From Actinomadura sp. NBRC 104412 (GTDB taxonomy: Bacteria; Actinomycetota; Actinomycetes; Streptosporangiales; Streptosporangiaceae), in NCBI RefSeq assembly GCF_030269515.1, contig NZ_BSTM01000039.1:1-60122 (forward strand): a stretch of 60,122 nucleotides of DNA. The letters run 5' to 3'. The notes under the pieces are model-generated. The model had not been told where the DNA came from. It did not search any database and worked only from the letters and a program-made list of their open reading frames with translations. Shown here piece after piece: positions 1 through 8,772 of this stretch. How positions within the stretch are numbered: the first letter of the stretch is position 1; each line of letters opens with the position of its first letter. The translations under genes were made by a program, and so were the position numbers.

Positions 1-117
1 GGCCGCTGGCGCATCCTCCAGCACATCACCACCAGCCCCAGCAGAATCGGCGACATCACCCGCGCAGCACTCGTCCTCACCCATTTCGAGCATGGCCACC
101 TACCCGAAACTCGGTGA
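1..117 (+). pseudogene. C-terminal fragment of a DDE transposase, cut by the window edge
   Basis: The open frame runs in from the left edge and ends at TGA 115-117, giving 38 residues that begin GRWRILQHITTSPSRIGD and end THFEHGHLPETR. This tail is typical of actinobacterial IS5-like transposases of the DDE_Tnp_4 (HARBI1-like) type, whose last helix carries the WRIL...HI..SP..IGDI.RAALVL pattern. Only the very end is visible, so neither catalytic acidic residue nor an inverted repeat can be checked. It could be the end of an intact element continuing to the left or a lone remnant; the many broken elements nearby make either possible. Confidence 0.6.
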
Positions 118-354
118 GATCACCTCACAGGTCGGACCTCCGTTCCGGCCGAGGCCCCGGCCGGTGGCGAAATCACCGCGCCCGGGGCCGTCTTCGTCTT
201 GTGGCCAGGGCAAGACCGTTCACCTTCCTGACTCTCGGTGTCCGCCCCGGTATCGACAGTGAATCCACCTCACGGGACACGAAGAAATAGGAGAATGCCG
301 GAGAGGGGAGGGAGACGCAGAGTATCCCCCTGATCACAGCGGAAGGGCTCCGCC

Positions 355-615
355 ATGGCCGACCGGCATCTCCCGGCATGGGCAACGCGCATCAGTTTCG
401 AGCGTGAGGCGCGCCAGTGGGGGAAGTGGGAGATGGCCCGTCGCCTGCTGGGCTCCCTGAACATCGAACCCACCCAAGCCAAGGTGAAGAACCTTGCCCG
501 ACAAATTCTGGACTGGAAGAAGGGCAAGCACTTTCCCCGCGACTGGGCAGAGGCATACTCCAGGGCGTTCGGCAGGGCTGATGCGTTCTCGGATGGCGAG
601 ATGATCGGTGGGTGA
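355..615 (+). pseudogene. Truncated N-terminus of an XRE-like HTH regulator
   Basis: The 86-residue frame opens MADRHLPAWATRISFEREAR and continues with MARRLLGSL, VKNLARQILDWKKGKHFPRDW and AEAYSRAFG. This is the usual start of large actinobacterial helix-turn-helix regulators, in which the helix-turn-helix is followed by a long TPR or other C-terminal domain. Here the frame stops after about 85 residues at TGA 613-615, just before an ISAs1 element, with no downstream domain in any frame. A good AAGGG precedes the ATG. I read it as the stub of a regulator cut off by an insertion or deletion; it could also be a real small DNA-binding protein. Confidence 0.45.
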
Positions 616-653
616 CCTGCAGCGCTCGCGGGGTGTGGGCGCAGGACGGCGGG

Positions 654-1967
654 CAGGCCGTAACGAACGAGCGCGACTCCAGATGATCAAGGTTGCCTAG
701 ACCGATTGATCACCACGGAGCCGCGCTCACATGCCATCTTCTCTACTCGACGCGCTCACGCGCCACTGCGAGGACGTGCCCAGCGCCGATGCGCCCGAGG
801 TTGTAGATCTGCCGGCTCTGGCCGTGGTGCTGGATCGGGTACCTGACCAGCGCGATCGCCGGGGACGCCGCTACCGGCTCGGCCCGGTGCTGGCGTTGTG
901 CGTGGTCACGGTGCTGGGTGGGGCGCGGTCGCTGGCACAGATCTGCCGCCGCGCTCGTGCGGTAGATCCGCAGGTGCGGGCCACCGCGGGCTTCCTGCTC
1001 ACCGGTGACGGCGAAGCCGTGCTGCCGGCGGCCACCACGCTGGGCCGGATCCTGGCCGGGGTGGACGGTGACGCCCTGGATGACGTCCTGGGCAGCTATC
1101 TGGCCGCGCTGACCGGCGGCGATGCGCTGACCGGCGGCGATGGCCCCGGTGCTCGCGAGCACCGGGGCCTGGCTCCGGGACTGGCGGTGGGCGGCAAGAC
1201 CGTACGCGGGGCCCGCCGAACCGACGGCAGCCGTCCGCACCTGGTGGCCGCCGCCACGCACGCCGGGATCGTGCTCGGCCAGCGGCAGGTCGCTGCCAAG
1301 AGCGGTGAGACCGCCTGCTTCACCGACCTGCTGGAACCGCTGAACCTGCACGGCGCCATCGTCACCGCAGACGCGCTGCACACCGTCCGCGAGCACGCTG
1401 ATTGGCTGGTCACCGCCAAGAACGCCGGCTACATCATGATCGTCAAGGGGAACCAGAAGTACCTGCACCGCCAGCTCAAGCACCTGCCCTGGTCGCAGGT
1501 GCCGCTGGGCGGGTCGACCCGCGACCGCGCCCATGGCCGCGATGAGATCCGCCGCCTGAAGGTCTGCACCCTCGACGGGCTGCTGTTCCCGCACGCCGCC
1601 CAAGCAGTCCAGGTCAAACGGCGCCGCACCGATCAGGTGACCGGCAAGACCACGATCACCACCGTGTACGCCGTCACCAGCCTGACCGCTGAACGCACCC
1701 AGCCCGCCCAGCTCGCCGCGCACATCCGCGGCCATTGGCGGCTGGAGGCCCTGCACCACATCCGCGACGTCACCTTCGCCGAGGACGCCTCCCGCGTCCG
1801 CACCGGCACCGCACCCCGTGTGATGGCCAGCCTCCGCAACCTGGTCATCGCCCTCCAGCAAGCCATGGGCTGGACCAACCACGCCGCGGCCTGCGACCAC
1901 TACCGCGACCGCCCTGACCACGCCCTTCAACTACTCGGTCTCGCGATCTGAGAACGCATTAGCCCTG
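654..1967 (+). mobile_element. ISAs1-family insertion sequence (ends tentative)
   Basis: The element is defined by the transposase at 731-1951. Candidate imperfect terminal inverted repeats are CAGGCCGTAACGAACG at 654-669 and, on the complement, CAGGGCTAATGCGTTC ending at 1967; they match at their outer bases and need a one- to two-base gap. I could not find a direct repeat of target DNA just outside these ends, so the boundaries are provisional and the element may be an old insertion or its true ends may differ by some bases. Confidence 0.45.
731..1951 (+). CDS. ISAs1-family transposase
   Basis: A full-length 406-residue transposase of the ISAs1 family (DDE_Tnp_ISAS1, with an N-terminal DUF4277/H-repeat-associated domain). 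Visible landmarks are VGGKTVRGA at about residue 155, the catalytic strand IVTADALHT at about 213, the lysine-rich VKGNQKYL at about 240, and the C-terminal glutamate region HWRLEALHHIRDVTFAED followed by NLVIALQ. It cuts and pastes its own element. The reading frame is unbroken, so it may be active. The long complementary frame over it is a GC-content shadow. Near position 1118-1142 a short in-frame repeat (GGDALTGGDG) sits in a loop. Confidence 0.9.
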   Translation: MPSSLLDALTRHCEDVPSADAPEVVDLPALAVVLDRVPDQRDRRGRRYRLGPVLALCVVTVLGGARSLAQICRRARAVDPQVRATAGFLLTGDGEAVLPAATTLGRILAGVDGDALDDVLGSYLAALTGGDALTGGDGPGAREHRGLAPGLAVGGKTVRGARRTDGSRPHLVAAATHAGIVLGQRQVAAKSGETACFTDLLEPLNLHGAIVTADALHTVREHADWLVTAKNAGYIMIVKGNQKYLHRQLKHLPWSQVPLGGSTRDRAHGRDEIRRLKVCTLDGLLFPHAAQAVQVKRRRTDQVTGKTTITTVYAVTSLTAERTQPAQLAAHIRGHWRLEALHHIRDVTFAEDASRVRTGTAPRVMASLRNLVIALQQAMGWTNHAAACDHYRDRPDHALQLLGLAI

Positions 1968-2319
1968 GCCCTCAAATCGGGGTGAGTCGTCGTTTGCCGG
2001 ATACTTTGATCCTACCCGAATAATATGCCAATATAAACTGAAGAACAAAAATAGCACCCGAAGAGTCGGCAGCGCATCGAGCCTCCAGGCCCCGGAACCG
2101 CGACAAATCCCGTGCATTTCCTGCTGATTTGCAGCCAGAGGCAAACGTTCACCCGGCACCGCGGTGATTGGCATGTATGCAGATTGCCCGCGTATTGCCC
2201 GTGTCCCGAGCCAGCCGGGATTCATCATCCGATGGCTCCTGCCACCGGCGGCCTACGAGGTGCCGGCCATGGCGTGCTGGAGATCCGGCTGCGTTGACGC
2301 GCGTCCCTGTGGCGGGGTG
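1968..2319. other. Intergenic region with an AT-rich patch
   Basis: No gene can be supported here. Bases 1990-2060 are strikingly AT-rich for this genome (for example AATAATATGCCAATATAAAC), which looks like DNA of foreign origin or the remains of a regulatory region beside the ISAs1 element. The rest is ordinary GC-rich DNA lying downstream of the convergent EamA gene. No clear terminator hairpin is visible. Confidence 0.5.
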
Positions 2320-3216
2320 TCAGCCGATGGTGACCAGGGCCACGCCCGCCACCGCCACGGCGAGGCCCAGGCGCTGGACGACGCGCAGCCGCTCGCTGTA
2401 GGCGATTCTGGCCAGCAGGACCGTGATGGCCGGGTACAGCGAGGTCAGGACGGCCGCGAGGCTGAGCATTCCCTGTTGGGCGGCGACGAAGAACAGCACG
2501 TTCGCGCCCGCGTCCAGGGTTCCGGACAGTAACGCCAGGCCGACCAGCAGGCGTCCCCGCACGGGTGGGGCCGTGTCGCGTCCGCGCACGCGGAGGACGG
2601 CGAGCATCGCCACGCCGATCACGAGCAGGGTCCCGATGCGGGCGGCGACCAGAGGCCAGAGCCCGCCCCCGTCACCTGCCGCCTTCAGCATGATGAAGAA
2701 CACCCCGAAGCAGCCCCCGGACACCCCGGCCATCAGCGGGCCGCCGTCCAGCCATCGGGGCCACCTCCCCCGGCCGGCGTCGCGCGGCGCATGCGAGCCC
2801 GCGCCCGGATCGTTGTTCTCCATGCTGACCAGGCCGATGGCCACCAGGCACAGGAGCACACCGGCGAGGACGGTGGAGTCCAGGCGTTCGCCGCGCAGCG
2901 CCCCGACGGCGACCGGGAGGACGGACGAGGCGAGCGCGGAGATCGGGGCGACCACGCTCATCGGCCCCCGGGCCAGCGCGCGGTAGAAGGTGACCAGGCC
3001 GGTGCCGCCCGCGACGCCGCCGCCGAATCCCCAGGCGAGCGAGTCCCCGGTGAAGCGGCCCCCGACGAACACGGCCGAGGTCAGCACCACCCCGAGGCCC
3101 ACCGGAACGCACCAGGCCAGCGCCTTGAGCGCGGTGGATTTGCGGGCCACCGCGCCGCCGAGGAAATCCGCCGCGCCGTACGCGAGGGCGGCCCCCAGCG
3201 CGAGGACCGTCACCAT
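2320..3216 (-). CDS. EamA/DMT-family membrane exporter
   Basis: A 298-residue protein made of about ten hydrophobic segments in two EamA-like halves separated by a hydrophilic loop (SMENNDPGAGSHAPRDAGRG, around residues 150-165). The first half contains ARGPMSVVAPISALASSVLP and the second half DAGANVLFFVAAQQG and AAVLTSLYPAITVLLAR, both typical of drug/metabolite transporters that export small metabolites across the cell membrane. Its ATG at 3214-3216 overlaps the end of the upstream B3/B4 gene by 7 bases, so the two are translationally coupled. The substrate is not evident. The divergent XRE-cupin regulator nearby is a plausible controller. Confidence 0.85.
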   Translation of the reverse strand: MVTVLALGAALAYGAADFLGGAVARKSTALKALAWCVPVGLGVVLTSAVFVGGRFTGDSLAWGFGGGVAGGTGLVTFYRALARGPMSVVAPISALASSVLPVAVGALRGERLDSTVLAGVLLCLVAIGLVSMENNDPGAGSHAPRDAGRGRWPRWLDGGPLMAGVSGGCFGVFFIMLKAAGDGGGLWPLVAARIGTLLVIGVAMLAVLRVRGRDTAPPVRGRLLVGLALLSGTLDAGANVLFFVAAQQGMLSLAAVLTSLYPAITVLLARIAYSERLRVVQRLGLAVAVAGVALVTIG

Positions 3217-3893
3217 GGGGCCTCACCGATCAACCGGCTTGAGATCCGCACGTCCGGGCTGATGACGCGCAGCCGCGCGGCCAGGTCGTCCCCCGCCTCC
3301 TGGAGGCGGTCCAGCGGATACGGGGCGAGCCGTTCGAGCAGGAAGAGCGTGTTGGTGGTCGACTCGGTGATGCGGGTGCGGACGCACTGCCGCCAGTTCC
3401 AGCGACGGCAGGTCACCCCGGCGTCGTCCCGCCACACGACCTCGCCGGCGTCCGGGTGGTCGACGGCCGCCTCGCCGCCCGCCACGGTGTCGAACGGCTC
3501 GTCCCCGGTCGCGCGGACCAGCCTGGCCGCGCCCTGGTAGGCGTCCAGGTCCTCGCCGCCGACCGGCAGGACGTACTGGACGCTGATCGCGTTGTAGGCG
3601 TCCACCACCCTGTTGATGGCGGGCAGGGCGTCCACACGGCGCAGCAGGGCGTCCACGGACGGCCGGGTACGCTGCGGCTTGGATCCGAAGGCTCGGTACG
3701 CGTCACGCCAGGCGTCGAGATGCGGGTCCGCCTCGGCCTCGGACGCCTTCGAGGCTCGGGCCGCCTCCGACAGCCACTCGCGGGTCCGGTCGTCGCTCGG
3801 CCCGTTGACCAGGCCCTCGGCGGTCATGGCGAGCACGGCGACGTCCGGGCGCAGCTCCCGCACGGCCTCGTCGATGACGATCCGCTCCAACAT
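3210..3893 (-). CDS. B3/B4 tRNA-binding domain protein
   Basis: A 227-residue protein of the B3_4 family, the fold found as an editing domain in the beta subunit of phenylalanyl-tRNA synthetase and as stand-alone proteins that probably act on mischarged tRNA or amino-acid-like ligands. Typical features are the VDALPAINRVVDAYNAIS helix, LPVGGEDLDAYQG, and EVVWRDDAGVTCRRWNWRQC followed by RTRITESTTNTLFLLERL. The ATG at 3893 (MLERIVIDEAVRELRPDV) fits family starts and has GGGAT upstream; a longer frame beginning at 3941 adds nothing recognisable. It forms a two-gene operon with the EamA exporter, an arrangement seen in other bacteria, suggesting detoxification or export of an amino-acid-like compound. 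Confidence 0.85.
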   Translation of the reverse strand: MLERIVIDEAVRELRPDVAVLAMTAEGLVNGPSDDRTREWLSEAARASKASEAEADPHLDAWRDAYRAFGSKPQRTRPSVDALLRRVDALPAINRVVDAYNAISVQYVLPVGGEDLDAYQGAARLVRATGDEPFDTVAGGEAAVDHPDAGEVVWRDDAGVTCRRWNWRQCVRTRITESTTNTLFLLERLAPYPLDRLQEAGDDLAARLRVISPDVRISSRLIGEAPW

Positions 3894-4022
3894 CCCGGAT
3901 CCCTTCCACGGCGTTCTCGGCGTCCCTCGACGCGCGGTCATTTTAGTGAACCATTGATACCACCATAACGACCGTACCTGTCCACCGGCGCGCGAGTTCT
4001 AAGGTGTCCGGGGGAGGGAAGC

Positions 4023-4586
4023 GTGAGCGATCAGGCAGCCATCGGCGAGGCCGTGGCCAGGGCCGTGCGTGCGCTGCGGGCCGGGCACGGCTGGAGCCTG
4101 GACGAGCTCGCCGGACGGGCCGGGGTGAGCAAGGGCGTGCTGGTCGGCCTCGAACAGGGCCGCGGCAACCCCAACCTCGCCACGCTCATCCGGATCTCGG
4201 ACGCGCTCGGCGTCCCGCTGACCCGCCTCGTCCAGGTGGAGGAGCAGCCTCCGGTGCGCGTCTTCCCGCCCGAACGGCATGTCGTGCTGTGGCATGGCTC
4301 GTCCGGGGGCACCGGCACGCTGCTGGGCGGCAGCGACCCGCGGCCGTCCCTGGAACTCTGGCGCTGGGAACTGCGGCCGGGAGAGGTCAACGAGAGCGAC
4401 GCGCACGTACCCGGGACCAAAGAGATCGTGTACGTCGAGGAGGGAACGCTCACCCTGACGGTGGACGGCCGCAGGGACCTCATCGAGGCCGGGACGGCGG
4501 CGGTCTTCGTAGGCGACCGCCCGCACTCCTACGGCAACGACGGACGCACCGACCTGCGCTTCATCCTCGCCGTCCTGGACCTGTAA
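4023..4586 (+). CDS. XRE-family regulator with C-terminal cupin domain
   Basis: A 187-residue regulator starting at GTG 4023 behind GGGAGGGAA. Residues 10-65 form a Cro/C1-type helix-turn-helix (LRAGHGWSLDELAGRAGVSK, then LEQGRGNPNLATLIRISDAL). Residues 105-185 form a cupin barrel (W.WELRPGEVNESDAHVPGT, KEIVYVEEGTLTLTVDG, AAVFVGDRPHSYGN), which in this family senses a small ligand. It is transcribed divergently from the B3/B4-EamA pair across a 129-bp gap, so it probably represses that operon and itself. Which ligand it binds cannot be seen. Confidence 0.9.
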   Translation: MSDQAAIGEAVARAVRALRAGHGWSLDELAGRAGVSKGVLVGLEQGRGNPNLATLIRISDALGVPLTRLVQVEEQPPVRVFPPERHVVLWHGSSGGTGTLLGGSDPRPSLELWRWELRPGEVNESDAHVPGTKEIVYVEEGTLTLTVDGRRDLIEAGTAAVFVGDRPHSYGNDGRTDLRFILAVLDL

Positions 4587-4687
4587 CGGCCGCATCCAGG
4601 CACATACCGCCGCCGGCGATGAATTCGGCCCCGCACGCCGGTCCTTACTCCGAGACCGGCGCACAGGGCGACGGCGGAAGGAGAGGC

Positions 4688-5214
4688 ATGGCCGGCATCG
4701 AACCTACCAACACCACCAATCTCGACAACTACGGAAGCGCGCCGCTGCTGTGGAGCCGGGCGCTCGACGCTTTGAGGGCCGGGCTGCCGTCCCGTGAGAC
4801 GACCATGTTCCTGGGAACGATCGGCCCGGACGGACGTCCCCGGGCCGCGGGCCTCGGCTGCGTCTGGAACGAAGGCCGCCTCTACTTCGTCAGCGGGCCG
4901 CGGACGCTCAAGTCCCGCAACCTGGCGTCCAGCCCGTACTGCACGATCTCAGGGCGACTGGACGGCATCGACCTCGTCCTGGAAGGCGAAGCCCACCGGG
5001 TCACCGACGAGAAGGAACTGGACGAGGTGGCGGCCCTCTACCGTCAGGGCGGCTGGCCCGCCGAGTCGAACGGCGAGGCCCTGACCGCTCCTTCAGCGCC
5101 CCGAGCGCCGGCCCGCCGCCGTGGCATCTCTACCTCTTCACCATCCACAAGGCTGTCGGTGTGGCCACCGCCGAACCCTACGGCGCGACGAAATGGGACT
5201 TCGCCCAGGAGTGA
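4688..5214 (+). pseudogene. Pyridoxamine 5'-phosphate oxidase-like protein, frameshifted
   Basis: The frame from ATG 4688 (behind GGAGAGGC) encodes a PPOX/FMN-binding split-barrel protein: TTMFLGTIGPDGRPRAAGLG, LYFVSGPRTLKSRNLASSPY, DGIDLVLEGEAHRVTDEKEL. At about 5090 the reading shifts; the correct C-terminus, PPPWHLYLFTIHKAVGVATA then TKWDFAQE and TGA at 5212-5214, is in the next frame. The span is 527 bases, one short of 176 codons, so one base has been lost, most simply a C from the CTCC run at 5089-5091. Everything else is well preserved. It is either a very recent pseudogene or a sequencing error. Such proteins are usually cofactor (F420 or FMN) dependent reductases of unknown substrate. 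Confidence 0.75.
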
Positions 5215-5238
5215 CGAGGCGGAGGGCCCGGCGGACGG

Positions 5239-6414
5239 TCACGACGTGAGGCGGACCGGCATCACCAGGTAGCGGAAGCCGGTGTCTCCTCCGGGGTCCC
5301 CCGGGCCGGTGCCCTCGCCGTCTCCGTCCGCGCGGTCCGGGACGGCGGTGAGGAGGGCGGCCTTGGTGGGGCCGGTGCATTGGAGCCGGGTGACCTCGGT
5401 GTCCACGCCGGCGAGGCCGTCCAGCAGGTACTGCGGGCTGAAGGCGATGTCGATCTCGTCGCCGTCCAGGGCCGCGAGCAGGCTCTCGTTGGCGCGGGCG
5501 GAGTCGCCCGAGGCGCCCCGGATGCGGACCTCGCCGGACGCGAAGGCCAGCCGGACCGGCGTGTTGCGTTCGGTCACCAGCGCGACCCGCTTGATGGCCT
5601 CGATGAACGGGGCGGTGCGGACACGGGCCGTGGAGGTCCACGCGCCGGTGAACCGGGACCGGTAGTCGATGAACTGGTCGTCCAGCAGCCGGGCGGTCAT
5701 GCTGCGGCCGCCGCCGGAGATGCCGATCAGGGTGTCGCCCGTGCCGGAGAGGCCGAGCGAGACCTCGGCGCCCGCCTTGATCGCCTTCGCCGTGTCGCCA
5801 AGGGTGCGGGCGGGCACGACCACGCCGGTGGCGAAGTCGTCCCTGACAGGGCTCCAGGTCAGCTCGCGGACGGCGATCCGGTAGCGGTCCGTGCAGGCCA
5901 GCCGCATCGTGGAGCCGTCAATGTCGACGCGCACGCCGGTCAGCATCGGCAGGATCTCGTCGCGTCCGGCGGCCGGGGTCACCTGGGCGACGGCCGCGGC
6001 GAACACGTCCGCCGGGACCGTTCCGGCGGAGCCGGGCGGGTCGGGCAGCGTGGGGTAGTCCTCGACGGGCAGCGCGAGCAGGCCGAACTCCGCGCTGCCG
6101 CAGGTCACCACGACCTCGCTGCCTTTGAGCAGCACGTCGACGGGGTGCGGCGGAAGGTTCCGTACGATCTCCGCGAGCAGCCGTCCCGACACCAGCGCCC
6201 GTCCCGGCTCGGCCACGGCGACGGCACCGTCATCGGCCGTGACGGTGGCCTCGGCCGACACCTCGTAGTCGAACGCCGCGAACCTCAGCGCGCCCTCGCC
6301 GGTCGCCTCGACGAGCATGCCCGCCAGCACCGGCAGCGCCGGACGCGCGGGCAGGGTGCGCGCCGCCCAGGCGACCGCGTCCGCGAGCGGCTGCCGTTCG
6401 ACCCTGAACCGCAT
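5239..6414 (-). CDS. dnaN: DNA polymerase III sliding clamp (DnaN) paralogue
   Basis: A 391-residue beta-clamp of normal length with three repeated clamp domains: MRFRVERQPLADAVAWAART at the start, a second domain around DEILPMLTGVRVDIDGSTMR, and a third ending FRYLVMPVRLTS. The C-terminal MPVRL, which forms part of the partner-binding cleft in known clamps, is kept, so it should still bind polymerase or repair partners. Start ATG 6414 follows AAGGGGGC. It lies 78 bp downstream of ogt and on the same strand, in line with the Ada-AlkA gene, so it is probably a damage-linked second clamp rather than the replication clamp beside dnaA, which is outside this window. Being a paralogue is inferred from position. 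Confidence 0.92.
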   Translation of the reverse strand: MRFRVERQPLADAVAWAARTLPARPALPVLAGMLVEATGEGALRFAAFDYEVSAEATVTADDGAVAVAEPGRALVSGRLLAEIVRNLPPHPVDVLLKGSEVVVTCGSAEFGLLALPVEDYPTLPDPPGSAGTVPADVFAAAVAQVTPAAGRDEILPMLTGVRVDIDGSTMRLACTDRYRIAVRELTWSPVRDDFATGVVVPARTLGDTAKAIKAGAEVSLGLSGTGDTLIGISGGGRSMTARLLDDQFIDYRSRFTGAWTSTARVRTAPFIEAIKRVALVTERNTPVRLAFASGEVRIRGASGDSARANESLLAALDGDEIDIAFSPQYLLDGLAGVDTEVTRLQCTGPTKAALLTAVPDRADGDGEGTGPGDPGGDTGFRYLVMPVRLTS

Positions 6415-6492
6415 CGTGTCGTGCCCCCTTCGGCCGGCGAGGATCGCGCACTTCGCACACTAACCATCCCCGCCGACAGAACGACCCGGCGA

Positions 6493-7041
6493 TCAGAAGA
6501 GGGTGGCGGTGGCGTTCACGGTGGCGTCGGTCTTGACGCGGCGCTCGAAGTCGAGCAGGTACCGCTTGCGTTCCAGGCCGCCGCCGTAGCCGGTCAGGTC
6601 GCCGCTGGAGCCGACGACCCGATGGCAGGGGACGATGACGCCGATGGGGTTGCGGCCGTTGGCCAGGCCGACGGCGCGGGACGCGTTGGGGCTCCCGATC
6701 TCCCGTGCGAGTTCCCCGTACGAGAGGGTCTCCCCGTACGGGATCTCCTGCAACGCCGCCCAGACCCGCCTCTGGAACGGCGTGCCGAGCAGGGTGAGTG
6801 GCAGGTCGAACCGGGTCAGTTCGCCGTCGAAGTAAGCCTTGAGCTGCTCCGCCACCGCGCCGAACGGTGCGGCGAGCGGGTCCTCCACGGGCTTGCCGAA
6901 GGTCTCCTGCGGGGGGCGGTGGCGTTGCAGCTCCATGTAGAGGCCGCAGAGGGCGCCGTCGACGGCGACCGCCGTGAGCGGCCCGAGAGGGCTGTCGAGG
7001 ACGACGTGGGTCCGGTCCCCGTTCATCGTGCCGATGCTCAT
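6493..7041 (-). CDS. ogt: Methylated-DNA-[protein]-cysteine S-methyltransferase
   Basis: A 182-residue O6-alkylguanine-DNA alkyltransferase. The acceptor motif VIVPCHRVV places the reactive cysteine at residue 139; GTPFQRRVWAALQEIPYGET and the arginine-finger helix SPNASRAVGLANGRNP precede it, and GYGGGLERKRYLLDFE follows. It removes alkyl groups from O6 of guanine in one suicidal transfer. I use the ATG at 7041 because it has AGGGAG six bases upstream; a much longer frame upstream only repeats the alkA sequence. It sits 46 bp after the Ada-AlkA gene and 78 bp before the dnaN paralogue, so all three are likely co-transcribed as an adaptive-response unit. Confidence 0.93.
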   Translation of the reverse strand: MSIGTMNGDRTHVVLDSPLGPLTAVAVDGALCGLYMELQRHRPPQETFGKPVEDPLAAPFGAVAEQLKAYFDGELTRFDLPLTLLGTPFQRRVWAALQEIPYGETLSYGELAREIGSPNASRAVGLANGRNPIGVIVPCHRVVGSSGDLTGYGGGLERKRYLLDFERRVKTDATVNATATLF

Positions 7042-7087
7042 GATCTCCCTTTTCGGATCCGCGGAGGTTCGCGGGTCTGGTCGATGG

Positions 7088-8590
7088 TCAGGCGGCGGGC
7101 AGCCGGTTGATGGCGTGGTCACCGGTCGCCCACAGGTACTGCACCGCGTACGCCCGCCAGGGACGCCACGCGGCGGCGCGGCGGGTGAGCGCGGCGGGGG
7201 TGGACGGCAGGCCGAGCTCGTGGGCCGCCGCCCGGATGCCCAGGTCGGTCGGGACGAAGGCGTCCGGGTCGCCCAAGGCGCGCATGGCGATCGTCTCGAC
7301 CGTCCAGGGCCCGATCCCTGGGAGGGCGGCGAGCTTGGCCCTGGCTTCGTCCCAGTCACCGCCGGCGCCGAGGTCGATCTCGCCCGCGGCCAGCGCGGTC
7401 ACGAGGGCGGCGAACGTCACACGGCGGGTTCGCGGGAACGCCAGCGTCAGCGGGTCCGTTTCCGCGAGCGCCGCCGCCGTGGGGAACAGGTGGGTCAGCC
7501 CCCCGTGCCCGTGATCTGGTGCGGCGAGGCCGGTGCCGGGGTCGGTGACCGGTTCCCCGTGCGCGACCACCAGGCGGGCGGCGTGCGTGCGGGCCGCCGC
7601 CGTGGACACCTGCTGGCCCAGCACCGCCCGTACCGCGAACTCGGCCGGGTCGACGGTACGGGGGACGCGGCGTCCCGGCGCCTTGTCCACCAGCGGCGCC
7701 AAGACGGGATCGGCGCGGAGCAGGTCGTCGACGGCCGCCGGGTCGGCGTCCAGATCGAGCAGCCGGCGGCAGCGGCTGATCGCGGTGGTGAGATCCCGCA
7801 GGTCGGTGAGGGTGAGCGCGCACGCGACATGGTCGGGGTGGGGGCGCAGCGCGACCACGGCGTGCCCGTGCGGGAGGCGCATCGTCCGCCGGTAAGCGCC
7901 GTCCCGCCACTCCTCGACGCCAGGCACGGCCGTGGCCGCCAGGTGCCCGAAGAGGTTGTCGGGGCACAGCGGGGTGCGGAACGGCAGCCGCAGCGACAGC
8001 GTCCCGGAACCGGCCGGCGGACGCCCCTTGGCGACGCGGTCGCGCAGCTCGGTGGGGGTGAGCGCGAAGACCTCGCGGACGGTGTCGTTGAACGCGCGGA
8101 TGCTGGCGAACCCCGCCGCGAACGCGACCTCGCTCATCGGCAGGGCGCTGGTCTCGATCAGCAGCCGGGCGGTCTGGGCGCGCTGGGCGCGGGCGAGGGC
8201 CAGCGGCCCGGCGCCCAGCTCCGCGCCGAGCTGCCGTTCGATCTGCCGGGTGCTGTACCCGAGGCGCGCGGCCAGGCCGGGCACGCCTTCACGGTCCACC
8301 ACCCCTTCGGCGATCAGCCGCATGGCGCGGGCCACGACGTCGGCTCGGTGGTTCCACTCGGGAGAGCCGGGGCTGGCGTCGGGACGGCACCGCTTGCACG
8401 CCCGGAACCCGGCCTGCTGGGCCGCCGCCGCGCTGGGGTAGAACCGCATGTTCTCGGGTTTGGGCGGTACGGCGGGGCAGCTCGGCCGGCAGTAGATCCC
8501 CGTCGTGACGACCCCGGTGTAGAACCAACCGTCGAAGCGGGCGTCCTTGGACTGCACCGCTCGTACGCACCGCTCCACGTCCTCATGCAT
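7088..8590 (-). CDS. alkA: Ada-AlkA fusion: methyl-phosphotriester sensor regulator and 3-methyladenine DNA glycosylase
   Basis: A 500-residue two-part protein. Residues 1-75 are the Ada zinc domain with the four expected cysteines, C34 and C38 in GIYCRPSCPA and C65 and C68 in FRACKRCRP; C34 matches the residue that accepts methyl groups from DNA phosphotriesters. Residues 85-185 form an AraC-type helix-turn-helix (STRQIERQLGAELG). The rest is an AlkA-type glycosylase with the AlkA_N domain and the helix-hairpin-helix LAALPGIGPWTVETIAMRAL followed by the catalytic aspartate in VPTDLGI. It excises alkylated bases and probably activates its own operon when methylated. The start at ATG 8590 was chosen over longer frames because it fits family lengths; no strong ribosome site is seen. 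Confidence 0.93.
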   Translation of the reverse strand: MHEDVERCVRAVQSKDARFDGWFYTGVVTTGIYCRPSCPAVPPKPENMRFYPSAAAAQQAGFRACKRCRPDASPGSPEWNHRADVVARAMRLIAEGVVDREGVPGLAARLGYSTRQIERQLGAELGAGPLALARAQRAQTARLLIETSALPMSEVAFAAGFASIRAFNDTVREVFALTPTELRDRVAKGRPPAGSGTLSLRLPFRTPLCPDNLFGHLAATAVPGVEEWRDGAYRRTMRLPHGHAVVALRPHPDHVACALTLTDLRDLTTAISRCRRLLDLDADPAAVDDLLRADPVLAPLVDKAPGRRVPRTVDPAEFAVRAVLGQQVSTAAARTHAARLVVAHGEPVTDPGTGLAAPDHGHGGLTHLFPTAAALAETDPLTLAFPRTRRVTFAALVTALAAGEIDLGAGGDWDEARAKLAALPGIGPWTVETIAMRALGDPDAFVPTDLGIRAAAHELGLPSTPAALTRRAAAWRPWRAYAVQYLWATGDHAINRLPAA

Positions 8591-8772
8591 GGTTTCAGCA
8601 TCGCCGAGGTCATCGGGTTTCACTAGCGAGAATCCGACATCAACCTGGTGATGCCCGCCGGCTGATGCCCCCTCAAGTAATCGAATCTCCCGCCCCGGCT
8701 TGGAAGCGTGGTGCCCGCCGGAACGAGACGGTCCGGATCCGGCGCACACGCACACACACGGAGGGACCCACG

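Noticed and set aside
743..1930. A 395-residue open frame on the minus strand over the ISAs1 transposase
   Set aside because: It mirrors the coding frame of a clear transposase in GC-rich DNA; its translation is low-complexity and has no domain.
2112..2532. Small frames in the gap before the EamA gene
   Set aside because: No ribosome sites, poor third-position GC and overlap with the EamA gene end.
5380..7110. Long plus-strand frame across dnaN and ogt
   Set aside because: Shadow of two well-supported minus-strand genes, full of Arg/Gly-rich sequence.
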